A stretch of DNA of 15,136 nt from CAYNYM01 sp049366815 (GCA_049366815.1 JBMNCO010000021.1:1-15136); one strand, 5' to 3'. Counted from the first letter of the stretch, positions 1 to 7,226 are shown. The notes: generated by a model not told the origin, from the sequence alone. Numbers and translations: made by a program.

Positions 1-300
1 GATCCATGCCCGGCGGCGCACAAGCTTCCCCTCCACTGTCTTGAACTCCTCTCGCCTGCCGAATGTTGATAATATCAGGAATAGGGTGACCACTGTGGCA
101 ACTGCAGTGATTAATGGTGGCTGGAGGTGGTTGAACACGCCGTCGGCCTCGTAAGCCTTCAACGGGATTATTTTAAAAAATAGACTTGAAAAAGGGAAAA
201 ACACCGAGATTCCCGCAAGGAGTCCCCACAGAGTGCTGACAAATGCGGTGAACTCACGGAATTCCTTCAAGAAGCGTGATCCTCTTTGTTGAGAGGCCAC
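1..300 (-). CDS. Membrane protein of unknown function, N-terminal part only (runs off window)
   Basis: Reading the minus strand from a GTG at 300-298 gives 100 codons without a stop, open to the window edge, so only the N-terminus is visible. An AAGGGG ribosome binding site lies about six bases before the GTG. The protein starts VASQQRGSRFLKEFREF and has two hydrophobic segments: about residues 22-46 (STLWGLLAGISVFFPFSSLF) and about 61-80 (PPLITAVATVVTLFLILSTF). A short linker (LKAYEADGVFNHLQ) joins them. After the second segment a charged stretch begins (GRREEFKTVEGKLVRRRAW), consistent with a cytoplasmic domain following a two-span hairpin anchor. Codon content and the hydrophobic pattern look like a real gene rather than a chance frame. 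The family is not recognised; the domain that would reveal the function lies outside the window. Confidence 0.7.
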   Translation of the reverse strand, partial: MASQQRGSRFLKEFREFTAFVSTLWGLLAGISVFFPFSSLFFKIIPLKAYEADGVFNHLQPPLITAVATVVTLFLILSTFGRREEFKTVEGKLVRRRAWI

Positions 301-338
301 TTCAATCCCCTTGTCTTATCATTCTTAAAACCTGGGTC

Positions 339-368
339 TTCCTTCAATCCCTTATGGCCGCTCGAACC
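339..368 (-). repeat. Short dispersed repeat, left copy (inverted relative to 1515-1544)
   Basis: On the minus strand this 30-base stretch contains AGCGGCCAT and matches the plus strand at 1515-1544 in about 20 of 30 positions when aligned by eye, including an identical nine-base core. The two copies are in opposite orientation and flank the ModE-like gene. Confidence 0.35.
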
Positions 369-1056
369 GATGATCGTGGTTGGGTCTGCACAAACGGCAG
401 TACACCTCGGTCCGCTCAATTCCCTCTCAATAATGATCGGTGCAGATCCCTTTATATGCTTATTCAATGGGTTTACTTCAAGACAGTACATCGCGTTGTT
501 CGTTTCAGTTCGCCGGTTCCAGGATCAATTCTACTGGGAAAGTCTTGCCACGACAAGAAAAAATCCTTTACATCATAAATTCAAATGGATACTGATCGAG
601 CCACGCGAAATCGTATTTTGCCCCAGTAAAATTGATGGGGGATAGAGGGCCTCAAGGCCTGCGTCAACTCAAATCTCGTCCCTCCCGTGAATCGATACTC
701 TTCGCTGATGGGAGGAGATCTCATACCTTCCGCGGTTCCCGGTTCATTGAAGATTGCCGGGGCATTGTCTCCACCTTCAATACCAGCGATCCAATATCCG
801 TAGCAGGAACTGCCGAGGCTGAATGAGGCCCTTACCCCGGCTGTAAGCAGGGCAGAATCATAGGGTTGGTCCTGGAATATGTCCTCCGGTCAGGCCTGAA
901 TCCCTTCAGTGCGGACACGCTCTGGAAATTCCACGATCACCTCAAAATGCAAATTGCCCAGACCTGATCGCCGATGGCTGTCAGCCGGAATCCGGGATTT
1001 CCCGTTTCCGGATGGGCGCTCACTGAAATAAATGGTTGTGGTATTTTTAGGACAGA

Positions 1057-1077
1057 TATATAAGTATCGGATATATA
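1057..1077. promoter_or_regulatory. Paired TATATA boxes: possible promoter or ModE-type operator
   Basis: TATATA occurs at 1057-1062 and again at 1072-1077, nine bases apart, about 85 bases upstream of the ModE-like gene. Known ModE operators are built on two TATATA half-sites in an inverted repeat with CG-containing flanks. Here the half-sites are present but the flanking symmetry is poor. The same AT-rich block could serve as a sigma-70 minus-10 region. Autoregulation by the adjacent gene product is an inference only. Confidence 0.3.
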
Positions 1078-1162
1078 GTGTTATAGAGGATACATTATTT
1101 GAAATCGGCCATGATCTGTCGCAGGAGTGCAAGCCGCTTGGCTTTTTTGAGAAAGGGGAGCC

Positions 1163-1555
1163 ATGGAGTCATTCATGAAATCATTGATGCTGAAATCGAG
1201 GCATCTGATTGTTAACAAAGAGGGGAAAATTGTCTTCGGAAACGGGAGGAGGGAGATTTTTGAGAATATCGAAAAAACCGGTTCCATGTACCAAACGGCA
1301 CGTAACATGGCGATGTCTTACAAAGCGGTATGGAGCAAGGTTAAGGCCACAGAGAATGCGGTTGGGGTTATCTTGGTGGAAAGAGACGGAACCAGGGGAT
1401 CCCGGCTGACGAAGGAGGGCAGGGCACTGCTGGATGCCTACAACCGATTTCATAAAAAAACGCTTCAGAGTGAGGATAAGTATTTTCAGTCTATTTTCAA
1501 ACAGGGTGACTCCCGGGTCAAGCGGCCATCGAGGTCTAAAGAAACGCAAAGCTGA
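1163..1555 (+). CDS. ModE-type winged-helix transcriptional regulator (HTH domain only)
   Basis: A 130-residue protein matching the N-terminal DNA-binding domain of ModE, the molybdate-responsive regulator (LysR-like winged helix). Visible hallmarks are the helix-turn-helix at about residues 38-64 (TGSMYQTARNMAMSYKAVWS, where the family has SYKxxW) and the wing motif at about 75-93 (RDGTRGSRLTKEGRALLDAY). E. coli ModE continues into two molybdate-binding (MOP) domains. Those are absent here: after residue 95 there is only a basic tail, so any ligand sensing would have to occur another way. An AAGGGGAG ribosome binding site ends two bases before the ATG. The last 14 codons overlap a short repeat (1515-1544), so the C-terminal tail may be acquired. 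The gene lies 152 bases upstream of a TauE/SafE permease on the same strand, which is its likely target or operon partner. Confidence 0.85.
   Translation: MESFMKSLMLKSRHLIVNKEGKIVFGNGRREIFENIEKTGSMYQTARNMAMSYKAVWSKVKATENAVGVILVERDGTRGSRLTKEGRALLDAYNRFHKKTLQSEDKYFQSIFKQGDSRVKRPSRSKETQS
1515..1544 (+). repeat. Short dispersed repeat, right copy
   Basis: Partner of the minus-strand stretch at 339-368, with a shared core AGCGGCCAT and similar flanks. It overlaps the 3' end of the ModE-like gene. Confidence 0.35.
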
Positions 1556-1585
1556 CCCACAGACTCTCTCGAAAGAGTTGTTGGG
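1556..1585. other. Hairpin directly after the ModE-like gene
   Basis: CCCA (1556-1559) pairs with TGGG (1582-1585) and ACTCT (1563-1567) with AGAGT (1574-1578), separated by symmetric three-base internal loops and closed by a six-base loop. It begins directly after the stop codon. No T-run follows on the plus strand (an A-run does), so it is not a standard intrinsic terminator; it could stabilise or process mRNA between this gene and the permease gene. Confidence 0.35.
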
Positions 1586-1707
1586 AAAAATCAATCCCGA
1601 TCGCCTTATTTGTAAGAATCGCACAAGCATCCCCTTTGATACACCCGGCACGATTATCACTGTTTTCGCGTTCATATTACAGGGCCGCATTTTTCAATGA
1701 GGCTATG

Positions 1708-2670
1708 ATGCTATTCCAAACCGCCGGAATCGAAGTCGCACCCTGGATCCCGCCACTGTTCTCTTTTGTGATTTCCTTTTTCACATCCATGGGCGGCATA
1801 TCGGGGGCCTTTCTTCTTTTACCTTTCCAGATGTCGTTTCTCGGCTACACAAATCCATCGGTCAGCGCCACCAATCACCTCTTCAACGTCTTTGCCATCC
1901 CAAGCGGTGTGTACAGATACTGCAAAGAAGGCCGCATGATTTGGCCCCTTATGTGGCTCGTTGTGGCGGGCACCCTGCCGGGGGTATTCATCGGTGCCAT
2001 TGTGCGAGTAAAATTTCTCCCCGATCCCAAGACATTCAAACTTTTTGCCGCTTGCGTCATGCTCTACATCGGTGTAAAGATGGTTCGTGTTCTTTTAAAA
2101 AAACAGGCGCGCCTCACCCAGAAAAATGACATCGACCACCGCTTTCAGGAAGGGATGAGTCCCTATCGCAAAAGGTGTGTCAAACAGGACAGGCCGGGTA
2201 ATGATCCCCTCTTGACCGTGAATGTCACGCATTTCAACCTGAAACGCCTTGAGTACGAGTTTTACGGGGGACGGTTCGATGTTTCCTTTTGGGGAATCTT
2301 TGCACTCAGCTTCATTGTCGGCATTGTGGGCGGCATTTACGGCATCGGCGGTGGGGCTGTCATCGCTCCTTTCTTTGTCACTGTCTTCAATCTGCCGATC
2401 TATACCGTGGCCGGAGCCGCTCTTATGGGAACCTTCGTCACTTCGCTTGGCGCCGTGGTCTTCTATCAGATTATCGCGCCGATCTACCCCGATATGTCCA
2501 TAGCCCCGGACTGGTTTCTCGGTTTCTTATTCGGTCTGGGAGGAATTGCGGGCATGTATCTCGGGGCACGTTGTCAGAAATTTGTCCCGGCCAAAGCGAT
2601 CAAATGGATGCTGGCGGGGGTCATCGTCTTCACCGGCATAAAATATTCAGCCGCATTTTTTGCAGATTAG
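1708..2670 (+). CDS. Sulfite exporter TauE/SafE (TSUP) family permease
   Basis: A polytopic inner-membrane protein of about 320 residues with the duplicated TSUP architecture. The first half has the motif SMGGISGAFLLLPFQMSFLG near residue 20; the second half has VGGIYGIGGGAVIAPFF, the family's Gly-rich re-entrant signature. Roughly eight hydrophobic segments are visible. Between the halves lies an unusually long hydrophilic loop of about 65 residues (about 128-190, rich in K, R and D), probably cytoplasmic. TSUP members move sulfite, sulfoacetate, sulfolactate or other organic anions across the membrane; the substrate here is unknown. The open frame extends upstream to a TTG at 1636 without a ribosome binding site. 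GAGG at 1699-1702 supports ATG 1708 (spacing five) better than ATG 1705. The ModE-like neighbour might tie the gene to oxyanion metabolism, which is an inference. Confidence 0.88.
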   Translation: MLFQTAGIEVAPWIPPLFSFVISFFTSMGGISGAFLLLPFQMSFLGYTNPSVSATNHLFNVFAIPSGVYRYCKEGRMIWPLMWLVVAGTLPGVFIGAIVRVKFLPDPKTFKLFAACVMLYIGVKMVRVLLKKQARLTQKNDIDHRFQEGMSPYRKRCVKQDRPGNDPLLTVNVTHFNLKRLEYEFYGGRFDVSFWGIFALSFIVGIVGGIYGIGGGAVIAPFFVTVFNLPIYTVAGAALMGTFVTSLGAVVFYQIIAPIYPDMSIAPDWFLGFLFGLGGIAGMYLGARCQKFVPAKAIKWMLAGVIVFTGIKYSAAFFAD

Positions 2671-2761
2671 CAATAGACCAGGCCCGCATTTTTCAGGATC
2701 TGCCGGAGGCTTGGTCGTGTGTTTTAATAAATTTTTCACAGACAGCAGAGAAGAGGAGGTA

Positions 2762-3286
2762 ATGAAGATGCTTCAAATCGACCGAATGGGTAAGGAGCAG
2801 GTTTACAGCATCATGCTTGAACTCCTGTACAGTTTAAACTACATGTGGTTTCTCATGGAAGACTGGATAAAAAAGAATTGTTCGGAAAAATTGGAAGAGG
2901 GAGATTTCCTGCACCTGTCGGAACAACTCGGAAGCTACGAAGCGAAGAGGCTGGAAAAGACCTTACCGGTGAAGCGTGAAGGGGTGGACAGGCTCATCCA
3001 GTTTCTGGAGCATTCCCACTGGTGCGCTTTTGAAGAAATTGAAATCATAAAGTTGTCCGATACCCGTATGACAATGAGGACGCTGAACTGTACCGCTCAA
3101 AAGGCCGCCAAGAAATGGGGGAAAGACTGCTACGAATGCGGCCCGGGTGCGTTGAAGCTCCGATCAGGTTTTTTCGGTTGGATCGATCCGGCGGCCAGGG
3201 TGATTCCTGTGTTCACGCCGCCTCAGAGGCCCGGGGAAGGAATGCCCTCCCATGCCTCTTGCGAATGGCTTATTTCGATAGAGTGA
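2762..3286 (+). CDS. DUF6125-like small cytosolic protein with conserved Cys/Trp positions
   Basis: A 174-residue soluble protein. An AAGAGGAGGT ribosome binding site just before ATG 2762 decides the start (the frame is open further upstream, back to 2660). The N-terminal part is helical and aromatic (ELLYSLNYMWFLMEDW, residues 20-35). The C-terminal half holds C110, then DCYECGPGALKLRSGFFGWI (residues 122-141), then PPQRPGEGMPSH and a final CEWLISIE. Four cysteines (110, 123, 126, 167) could bind a metal or cofactor. The pattern recalls the DUF6125 / L-2-amino-thiazoline-4-carboxylic acid hydrolase-like group found in anaerobes; this assignment is from memory and only moderately sure, and no biochemical role is known to me. 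It lies 91 bases after the permease gene and may be cotranscribed with it. Confidence 0.65.
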   Translation: MKMLQIDRMGKEQVYSIMLELLYSLNYMWFLMEDWIKKNCSEKLEEGDFLHLSEQLGSYEAKRLEKTLPVKREGVDRLIQFLEHSHWCAFEEIEIIKLSDTRMTMRTLNCTAQKAAKKWGKDCYECGPGALKLRSGFFGWIDPAARVIPVFTPPQRPGEGMPSHASCEWLISIE

Positions 3287-3335
3287 GGAAGCTTTTCTTT
3301 TTGGAATCGGGTCGCGTCGTTATAGAGGGCCTTGT

Positions 3336-3372
3336 AACAATTCGCTTTTTGAACAGGCTGCGTTGAATTGTT
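3336..3372. other. Inverted repeat between convergent genes
   Basis: AACAATTC (3336-3343) and GAATTGTT (3365-3372) form a perfect eight-base inverted repeat with a 21-base loop. A competing pairing is TGAACA (3350-3355) with TGTTCA (3369-3374). It sits in the 94-base gap between the convergent genes ending at 3286 and 3381, where a bidirectional terminator is expected, but no T-run follows on either side. Confidence 0.35.
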
Positions 3373-3380
3373 CAGGGCTG

Positions 3381-4274
3381 TCATTCTAATGGGGCATGCC
3401 CCATCCTCCGGACAACATCTTTCAGGGTGCCGCGGAACGGGCCCTGCGACTCCAGCTTGATCGATGTCAGCGCGGCCGCAAACCGAAGCGCGTCCTGAAC
3501 AGAATGATTCAGCCTGCGCGCCAGGTACGATCCCATAACCGTATCACCGCGGCCCATTCGGCCCGGACCGCTTCTGTTGGTAAATTCAGCAAAACCGGTC
3601 TTTCCTTCACTGCGGGCAAAAACACCCGCCGAACACGTTATGATGGTCTCTCGACTGCCCCATCCTTCCAGGGTCTCCGCCTGGTCCTCCGGGGCGTCAA
3701 GACCCGTCAACATCCGGCCCTCCACGGCGTCAAGCTTCACAAAATCCGCGATGCTTACGATTTCCCTTTTTTCCGGGAAATCCTCAAGGCGGGAATCCCC
3801 TAACCCTGTTACAGGGTCTGCCTGGCGCATAAAGATCTGCATATCAACGGATAACCGAAACCCACGTGCCTTCAGGGCCCGCGCCAAATCCAGGTGAAAA
3901 CCACGGACGCCGATACAGCAAAGGTGGATCAAACACGGTTCAACAGGAGGTAAATCGCCGATCATGAAAGGTTTTCCCACCTGCATGCGTAAGATCTTTC
4001 TCTGGTCGACATTTTGCGTCGGGAAAAGGACCTCATACTCGTAGAGATCTCCGGGCTGCACAAAGAGATCAACACGGGCATTTTTCAGTGGTTCCAAAAG
4101 GTATTCTTTATCGGCTGTGATTCTTGTCACCGCTGCAATCCGTTTCCCGAGAGACGAGGCCGCTGCGGCAGCAAAAAGCAAAGGGCTTCCCTCCTCTATG
4201 AAAGGAGACCCCTCGAAAGGAAATATCCTGCTGACACCCATTTGGCCGATAAACAACATATCGAAACGATTCAT
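3381..4274 (-). CDS. PfkB-family sugar/nucleoside kinase
   Basis: A 297-residue protein of the ribokinase/PfkB fold, close to the usual 290-330 length. The C-terminal anion-hole and catalytic-base motif of the family, normally GAGDxF, is visible as GRGDTVMGSYL starting at residue 241, with the catalytic aspartate at 244. The N-terminus begins with a beta strand and a Gly pair (MLFIGQMGVSRIFPFEG), and the alternating beta-alpha pattern continues (HLCCIGVRGFHLDLARALKA; FVKLDAVEGRMLTG; RETIITCSAGVFA). The N-terminal GGxxxN substrate signature is weak, so the substrate (a sugar, nucleoside or related alcohol) cannot be named. An AAGGA box lies about nine bases before the ATG. It is the most downstream gene of the minus-strand polyamine cluster, 221 bases after agmatinase, so cotranscription is uncertain. 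Confidence 0.75.
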   Translation of the reverse strand: MNRFDMLFIGQMGVSRIFPFEGSPFIEEGSPLLFAAAAASSLGKRIAAVTRITADKEYLLEPLKNARVDLFVQPGDLYEYEVLFPTQNVDQRKILRMQVGKPFMIGDLPPVEPCLIHLCCIGVRGFHLDLARALKARGFRLSVDMQIFMRQADPVTGLGDSRLEDFPEKREIVSIADFVKLDAVEGRMLTGLDAPEDQAETLEGWGSRETIITCSAGVFARSEGKTGFAEFTNRSGPGRMGRGDTVMGSYLARRLNHSVQDALRFAAALTSIKLESQGPFRGTLKDVVRRMGHAPLE

Positions 4275-4495
4275 CTTCGATCCTTCCGCAGTGTCTGTTC
4301 CGATGAGGGCGTAATCAGAGAAGGCCGTTATTCCTGCCCTAACGGCACATCACCTTGACCCCCTCATTTTGTCCAACCTTTACCTGGCCGGGGCCCATCC
4401 GGAAATGGGCGTTCCCCTCCAACTTTTGGGGAAAGCGTACCATCCCTCGTTACCGCCGGAACGCGGGAACGCACACGGCCTTCACTATGAAAACC

Positions 4496-5365
4496 TTATC
4501 CTCTGGCAAATCGCATCCCGATCATTTTATAGATCAGTTTGGCCGTGGCAAAGGGAGAGTTGGCATCATGGTCGCGGTGAGCCAATTCCACCACGTCGAA
4601 ACCGATGACCATCTTGCTCCGGAACACCATCTGAAGAAGATCCATGGCTTCGTCCCAGAGCATACCGCCCGGTTCAGGTGTGCCGGTACTGGCGATCACG
4701 CTCCAGTCGAATACATCCACATCCACGGTGATGAACAGTTGCTCCGGCAATCGGGCCAGTTCCGCCTCGAGGTCAAATCCTCCCTTACGGTAGCGGTGCA
4801 TGGTGCAGAGGGCCAGGTCTTGTGCCTTGACCAGCGAGGCCTCCTCGGCACACATGCTGCGTATGCCGATCTGCAGGGTGTGGGGGGTGATCTCCCGAAG
4901 GCGCGCCATGGTGCAGGCGTGGCTCAGCGGGCTGCCCTCGTAGCTTTCCCGAAGGTCGGAATGGGCATCCAGCTGAAGTACCCCGAAGTTTTTGTATCGC
5001 CTGGCCAGGGCGCGCACATAACCCGTGGTGATAGAGTGGTCTCCACCGATCACGGCAACGAATTTTTTCTGATTCAGTAATGCGTCCGTCAAGTTCTCCA
5101 GGGTTTCCAGCATGTCTTCCGGCGCTTGAGGAATGGCCGGTTCAGCCACTGTGGCGATTCCTATTCGGCACGGCTCATCCTCGAGCACCTCGTCGTACAG
5201 CTCGAGGTATTGGGATGCCTTCAGAATCGCTGTCGGCGCGGCCGCCGTGCCTTTACCGTAAGAGACGCCGCCTTCGTAGCCGAAGGGCACCAACGCCACG
5301 GCGGCGGTCTCGAGACTGGATTGATTGTCGGGCAGTCCCAGGAATGGGATGGGATGGGGCTTCAT
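4496..5365 (-). CDS. speB: Agmatinase (agmatine ureohydrolase)
   Basis: A 289-residue member of the arginase/agmatinase/ureohydrolase family, which hydrolyses agmatine to putrescine and urea using two Mn ions. The metal ligands are visible in the usual order: GGDHS (residues 107-111), DAHSD (133-137) and DVDVFD (215-220), followed by TGTPEPGG (227-234), which in the family lies beside the active site, and GFDVVEL (255-261). One oddity is W221, directly after the last metal aspartate, where Pro is usual (DP). The start codon overlaps the stop of the upstream deoxyhypusine-synthase-like gene by ATGA, and a GGAGG box lies seven bases before the ATG, so the two are translationally coupled. With the arginine decarboxylase upstream, agmatine is the logical substrate. 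Confidence 0.9.
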   Translation of the reverse strand: MKPHPIPFLGLPDNQSSLETAAVALVPFGYEGGVSYGKGTAAAPTAILKASQYLELYDEVLEDEPCRIGIATVAEPAIPQAPEDMLETLENLTDALLNQKKFVAVIGGDHSITTGYVRALARRYKNFGVLQLDAHSDLRESYEGSPLSHACTMARLREITPHTLQIGIRSMCAEEASLVKAQDLALCTMHRYRKGGFDLEAELARLPEQLFITVDVDVFDWSVIASTGTPEPGGMLWDEAMDLLQMVFRSKMVIGFDVVELAHRDHDANSPFATAKLIYKMIGMRFARG

Positions 5366-6429
5366 CGGGCGGCCTCCAGCCCGACGACCAGATCGTCCAT
5401 CCGGCTACACAGATCGGTCAGAGGCCTGGTTTGGCAGAGATCGGTCACGTAGGCGGCCAGCAGGGGAAAGATGATGCTGTACTCGCCCCACACCTGCACC
5501 AGGCTGACGTCGTCGGCCTGCTGGTATTTGCCCCAGGTCACCGCTTCGCCGAATGTGCAGCTGGACAGGCTTCCTTCCCGCTCTACAGCCGTGCCGATCT
5601 GGATGCCGCGGTCGGCACCTTCGAACTCAATGCCCAGGATCTGGCTGATGGTGGGCCCGGTCTGCTGGATGAAGTTTTTCGGACCGCCTCCGCCCAGTTC
5701 CACAAAACCGGTCTGTTCGGCTCCGAATGTGATGGCCGCCGAGGCGACGACATCCCTCTGGGCGGAGAGCCGGACCGGCAGGCCGTCATAATCGGTGCGT
5801 GCCAGGTTCATGGCGATGGAATGGTTGGCCAGCGAATCCCAGAAAATCGGAACCCCGCAGCGTGCTGCAGTGGCCGTGAAGCTCAGATCGGGATGGGGTG
5901 CGGACTCGGCCACCCACAGCCCCAACTGGTAATTGAACTGCCAGGACGAGATCGATTCTCTGGAGATCCGGTCGTAGCGCTCCTTCACGAAACGTCGAAT
6001 TATCGCATCCTGAGCCTCCAGGGTCTCCTTTTCGCGAATGCCGATATCGTAAATGCGCGTGTCCCCGTGGCGGCGCAGTCGGTCGTCATCCCAGTCCGGG
6101 CGAATGGATTTGACGGGCAGATCAAAGGCGAAGTGAAGATCGTGGTAGACCTGGGCACCGGTGGAACAGATCACATCGACGAATCCAGCCTCGATCAGGG
6201 AGATCACCATGCCGCCCATGCCCCCTGCAATGCCGGCCCCTGCGATAGCCAGCCAGATGGTGTCGCCCTGTTCGATCATGCGCCGGAAAAGTGCCGCGGC
6301 CCGCCACACATTGCGGGCTTCAAAACAGGTGCGGCCCATGAGTGTTACCAGATCAGGGATGCTCAACCCCTTGGAAAGCCTTTGGGGAACGATATCCGGT
6401 GCATCTCTGAACAGTGATTCTCTGCTCAT
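5362..6429 (-). CDS. Deoxyhypusine-synthase-like enzyme, probable homospermidine synthase
   Basis: A 355-residue protein of the deoxyhypusine synthase family (NAD-dependent aminobutyl transferases), near the usual length. Visible motifs include the NAD-binding Gly-rich stretch LAIAGAGIAGGMGGMV (60-75), STGAQVYHDLH (89-99), the LGGGGPKNFI segment (245-254) and EAVTWGKY (295-302), whose K301 aligns with the active-site lysine that carries the aminobutyl imine (WGK in human DHS). Bacteria lack the eIF5A substrate of true DHS, and bacterial homologues have been linked to polyamine synthesis. With decarboxylase and agmatinase genes adjacent and no spermidine synthase or SAM decarboxylase in view, transfer of aminobutyl from one putrescine to another to make homospermidine is the best inference. 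AAAAGGA precedes the ATG by about six bases. Confidence 0.88.
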   Translation of the reverse strand: MSRESLFRDAPDIVPQRLSKGLSIPDLVTLMGRTCFEARNVWRAAALFRRMIEQGDTIWLAIAGAGIAGGMGGMVISLIEAGFVDVICSTGAQVYHDLHFAFDLPVKSIRPDWDDDRLRRHGDTRIYDIGIREKETLEAQDAIIRRFVKERYDRISRESISSWQFNYQLGLWVAESAPHPDLSFTATAARCGVPIFWDSLANHSIAMNLARTDYDGLPVRLSAQRDVVASAAITFGAEQTGFVELGGGGPKNFIQQTGPTISQILGIEFEGADRGIQIGTAVEREGSLSSCTFGEAVTWGKYQQADDVSLVQVWGEYSIIFPLLAAYVTDLCQTRPLTDLCSRMDDLVVGLEAAR

Positions 6430-6644
6430 TGGTTGTCCTTTTCAGTATGCAGGCGGTGCCCACCGGGCGGGCATGCCGAAGTTGCAGGGCTCAGAACCGG
6501 TCCCGTCCTGAAACGGCGGTTTTGGTTCAGTCTGGATCAGGGCTCCGGTGAATGGAAAACCGCAGGGGCGGCAGCACCGCGTCGAGGACTTCCCGGTGTC
6601 GAGCATGCAAGGTCGGGCTGCAGGATGCCATTTCTCGACGGACT
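6430..6644 (-). other. 215-base gap inside the polyamine cluster
   Basis: This spacer lies between the decarboxylase stop and the DHS-like start. No supported ORF is seen. A small palindrome, GCCC-N7-GGGC, lies near 6458-6475, close to the start of the DHS-like gene. Transcription could continue from the decarboxylase or restart here. Confidence 0.4.
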
Positions 6645-7202
6645 CTAGGCCAGGAGCATGACGGCTAAGGCCACCACCGTGGTCCACAAACCGTCCTTGT
6701 GGCCATGGGCCGATTTGGCAATGCTGCGGCTGATAAATTGCCGATCCTTTCCGGCGATATAGAGCTGTTTACGCTCGTCCCATGCCTTGTCCGGATCCAG
6801 TTCAAAACCCAGGGTCGAAGCGAGCATGGTGGCCGCCAGGTCCTCTGCAAAATCACCGGACTGCTGGCTGTTTTGACCATATCCATGATGCTCGGAGATA
6901 TAACCGTACTGGTTTTTATTGAGTGGCCGGGCCAGTCCCACCGCCGAATGCACGAGACGCGCCGGTTCATTGGTTTCCTGCCGCGCCATGACCACAAAAG
7001 TGATCTGGCCGGGTACCAGATTCTTCAGCCCCTCCTGCTTTGAGATAATTTTGCAGTCGGGCGGAAAGATGCTTGAAATCGTCACCAGGTTACAGATTTC
7101 GACGCCGGCATCCCGGAGGGCCAACTCGAAGCTCTGCAACTCGTTGCGATGATAGCCCACGCCCTTGGTAAAAAACATGCGCTTGGGAATGATCTTATCC
7201 AT
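6645..7202 (-). CDS. Pyruvoyl-dependent arginine decarboxylase
   Basis: A 185-residue proenzyme of the PvlArgDC family (archaea, some anaerobes and Chlamydia), which decarboxylates arginine to agmatine with a self-generated pyruvoyl group instead of PLP. The self-cleavage Ser-Ser is visible at residues 43-44 in LVTISSIFPP, which matches VSSILPP of the Methanocaldococcus enzyme. It would give a beta chain of about 43 residues and an alpha chain of about 142. The NKNQYGYISEHHGYG stretch (95-109) contains the conserved Glu of the active site. The start at ATG 7202 is supported by a GGAGGA box about 11 bases upstream. It is the first enzyme of the minus-strand polyamine cluster and supplies agmatine for the agmatinase. 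The leader carries two hairpins and a possible Arg-rich small ORF. Confidence 0.92.
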   Translation of the reverse strand: MDKIIPKRMFFTKGVGYHRNELQSFELALRDAGVEICNLVTISSIFPPDCKIISKQEGLKNLVPGQITFVVMARQETNEPARLVHSAVGLARPLNKNQYGYISEHHGYGQNSQQSGDFAEDLAATMLASTLGFELDPDKAWDERKQLYIAGKDRQFISRSIAKSAHGHKDGLWTTVVALAVMLLA

Positions 7203-7226
7203 GGACCGATTTTTCCTCCAGGTAAC

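Larger units (their letters stand above)
301..1162. other. Intergenic region of about 860 bases, no convincing gene
   Basis: Short open frames occur on both strands, but none has both a ribosome binding site and protein-like composition. The stretch holds a copy of a short dispersed repeat (339-368), a small palindrome around 648-659 (GGCCT CA AGGCC), and an AT-rich block at about 1020-1100 that probably contains the promoter of the downstream ModE-like gene. The minus-strand frame at 890-1132 ends in protein-like sequence (GNLHFEVIVEFPERVRTEG) and could be the remnant of a decayed gene, but this is not secure. Confidence 0.5.

Noticed and set aside
890..1132. 80-codon minus-strand ORF with a protein-like C-terminal half
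   Set aside because: There is no ribosome binding site, the N-terminal half is translated AT-rich promoter-like DNA, and no family is recognised; a gene remnant is possible but unsupported.
4339..4443. 34-codon minus-strand ORF between agmatinase and the PfkB kinase
   Set aside because: It has only a poorly placed GAGGG before the ATG, no recognised motif, and lies in an otherwise featureless spacer, so chance is likely.
5080..6417. 445-codon plus-strand open frame
   Set aside because: It lies wholly opposite the agmatinase and DHS-like genes, which have clear family motifs; it is the antisense shadow of GC-rich coding DNA.
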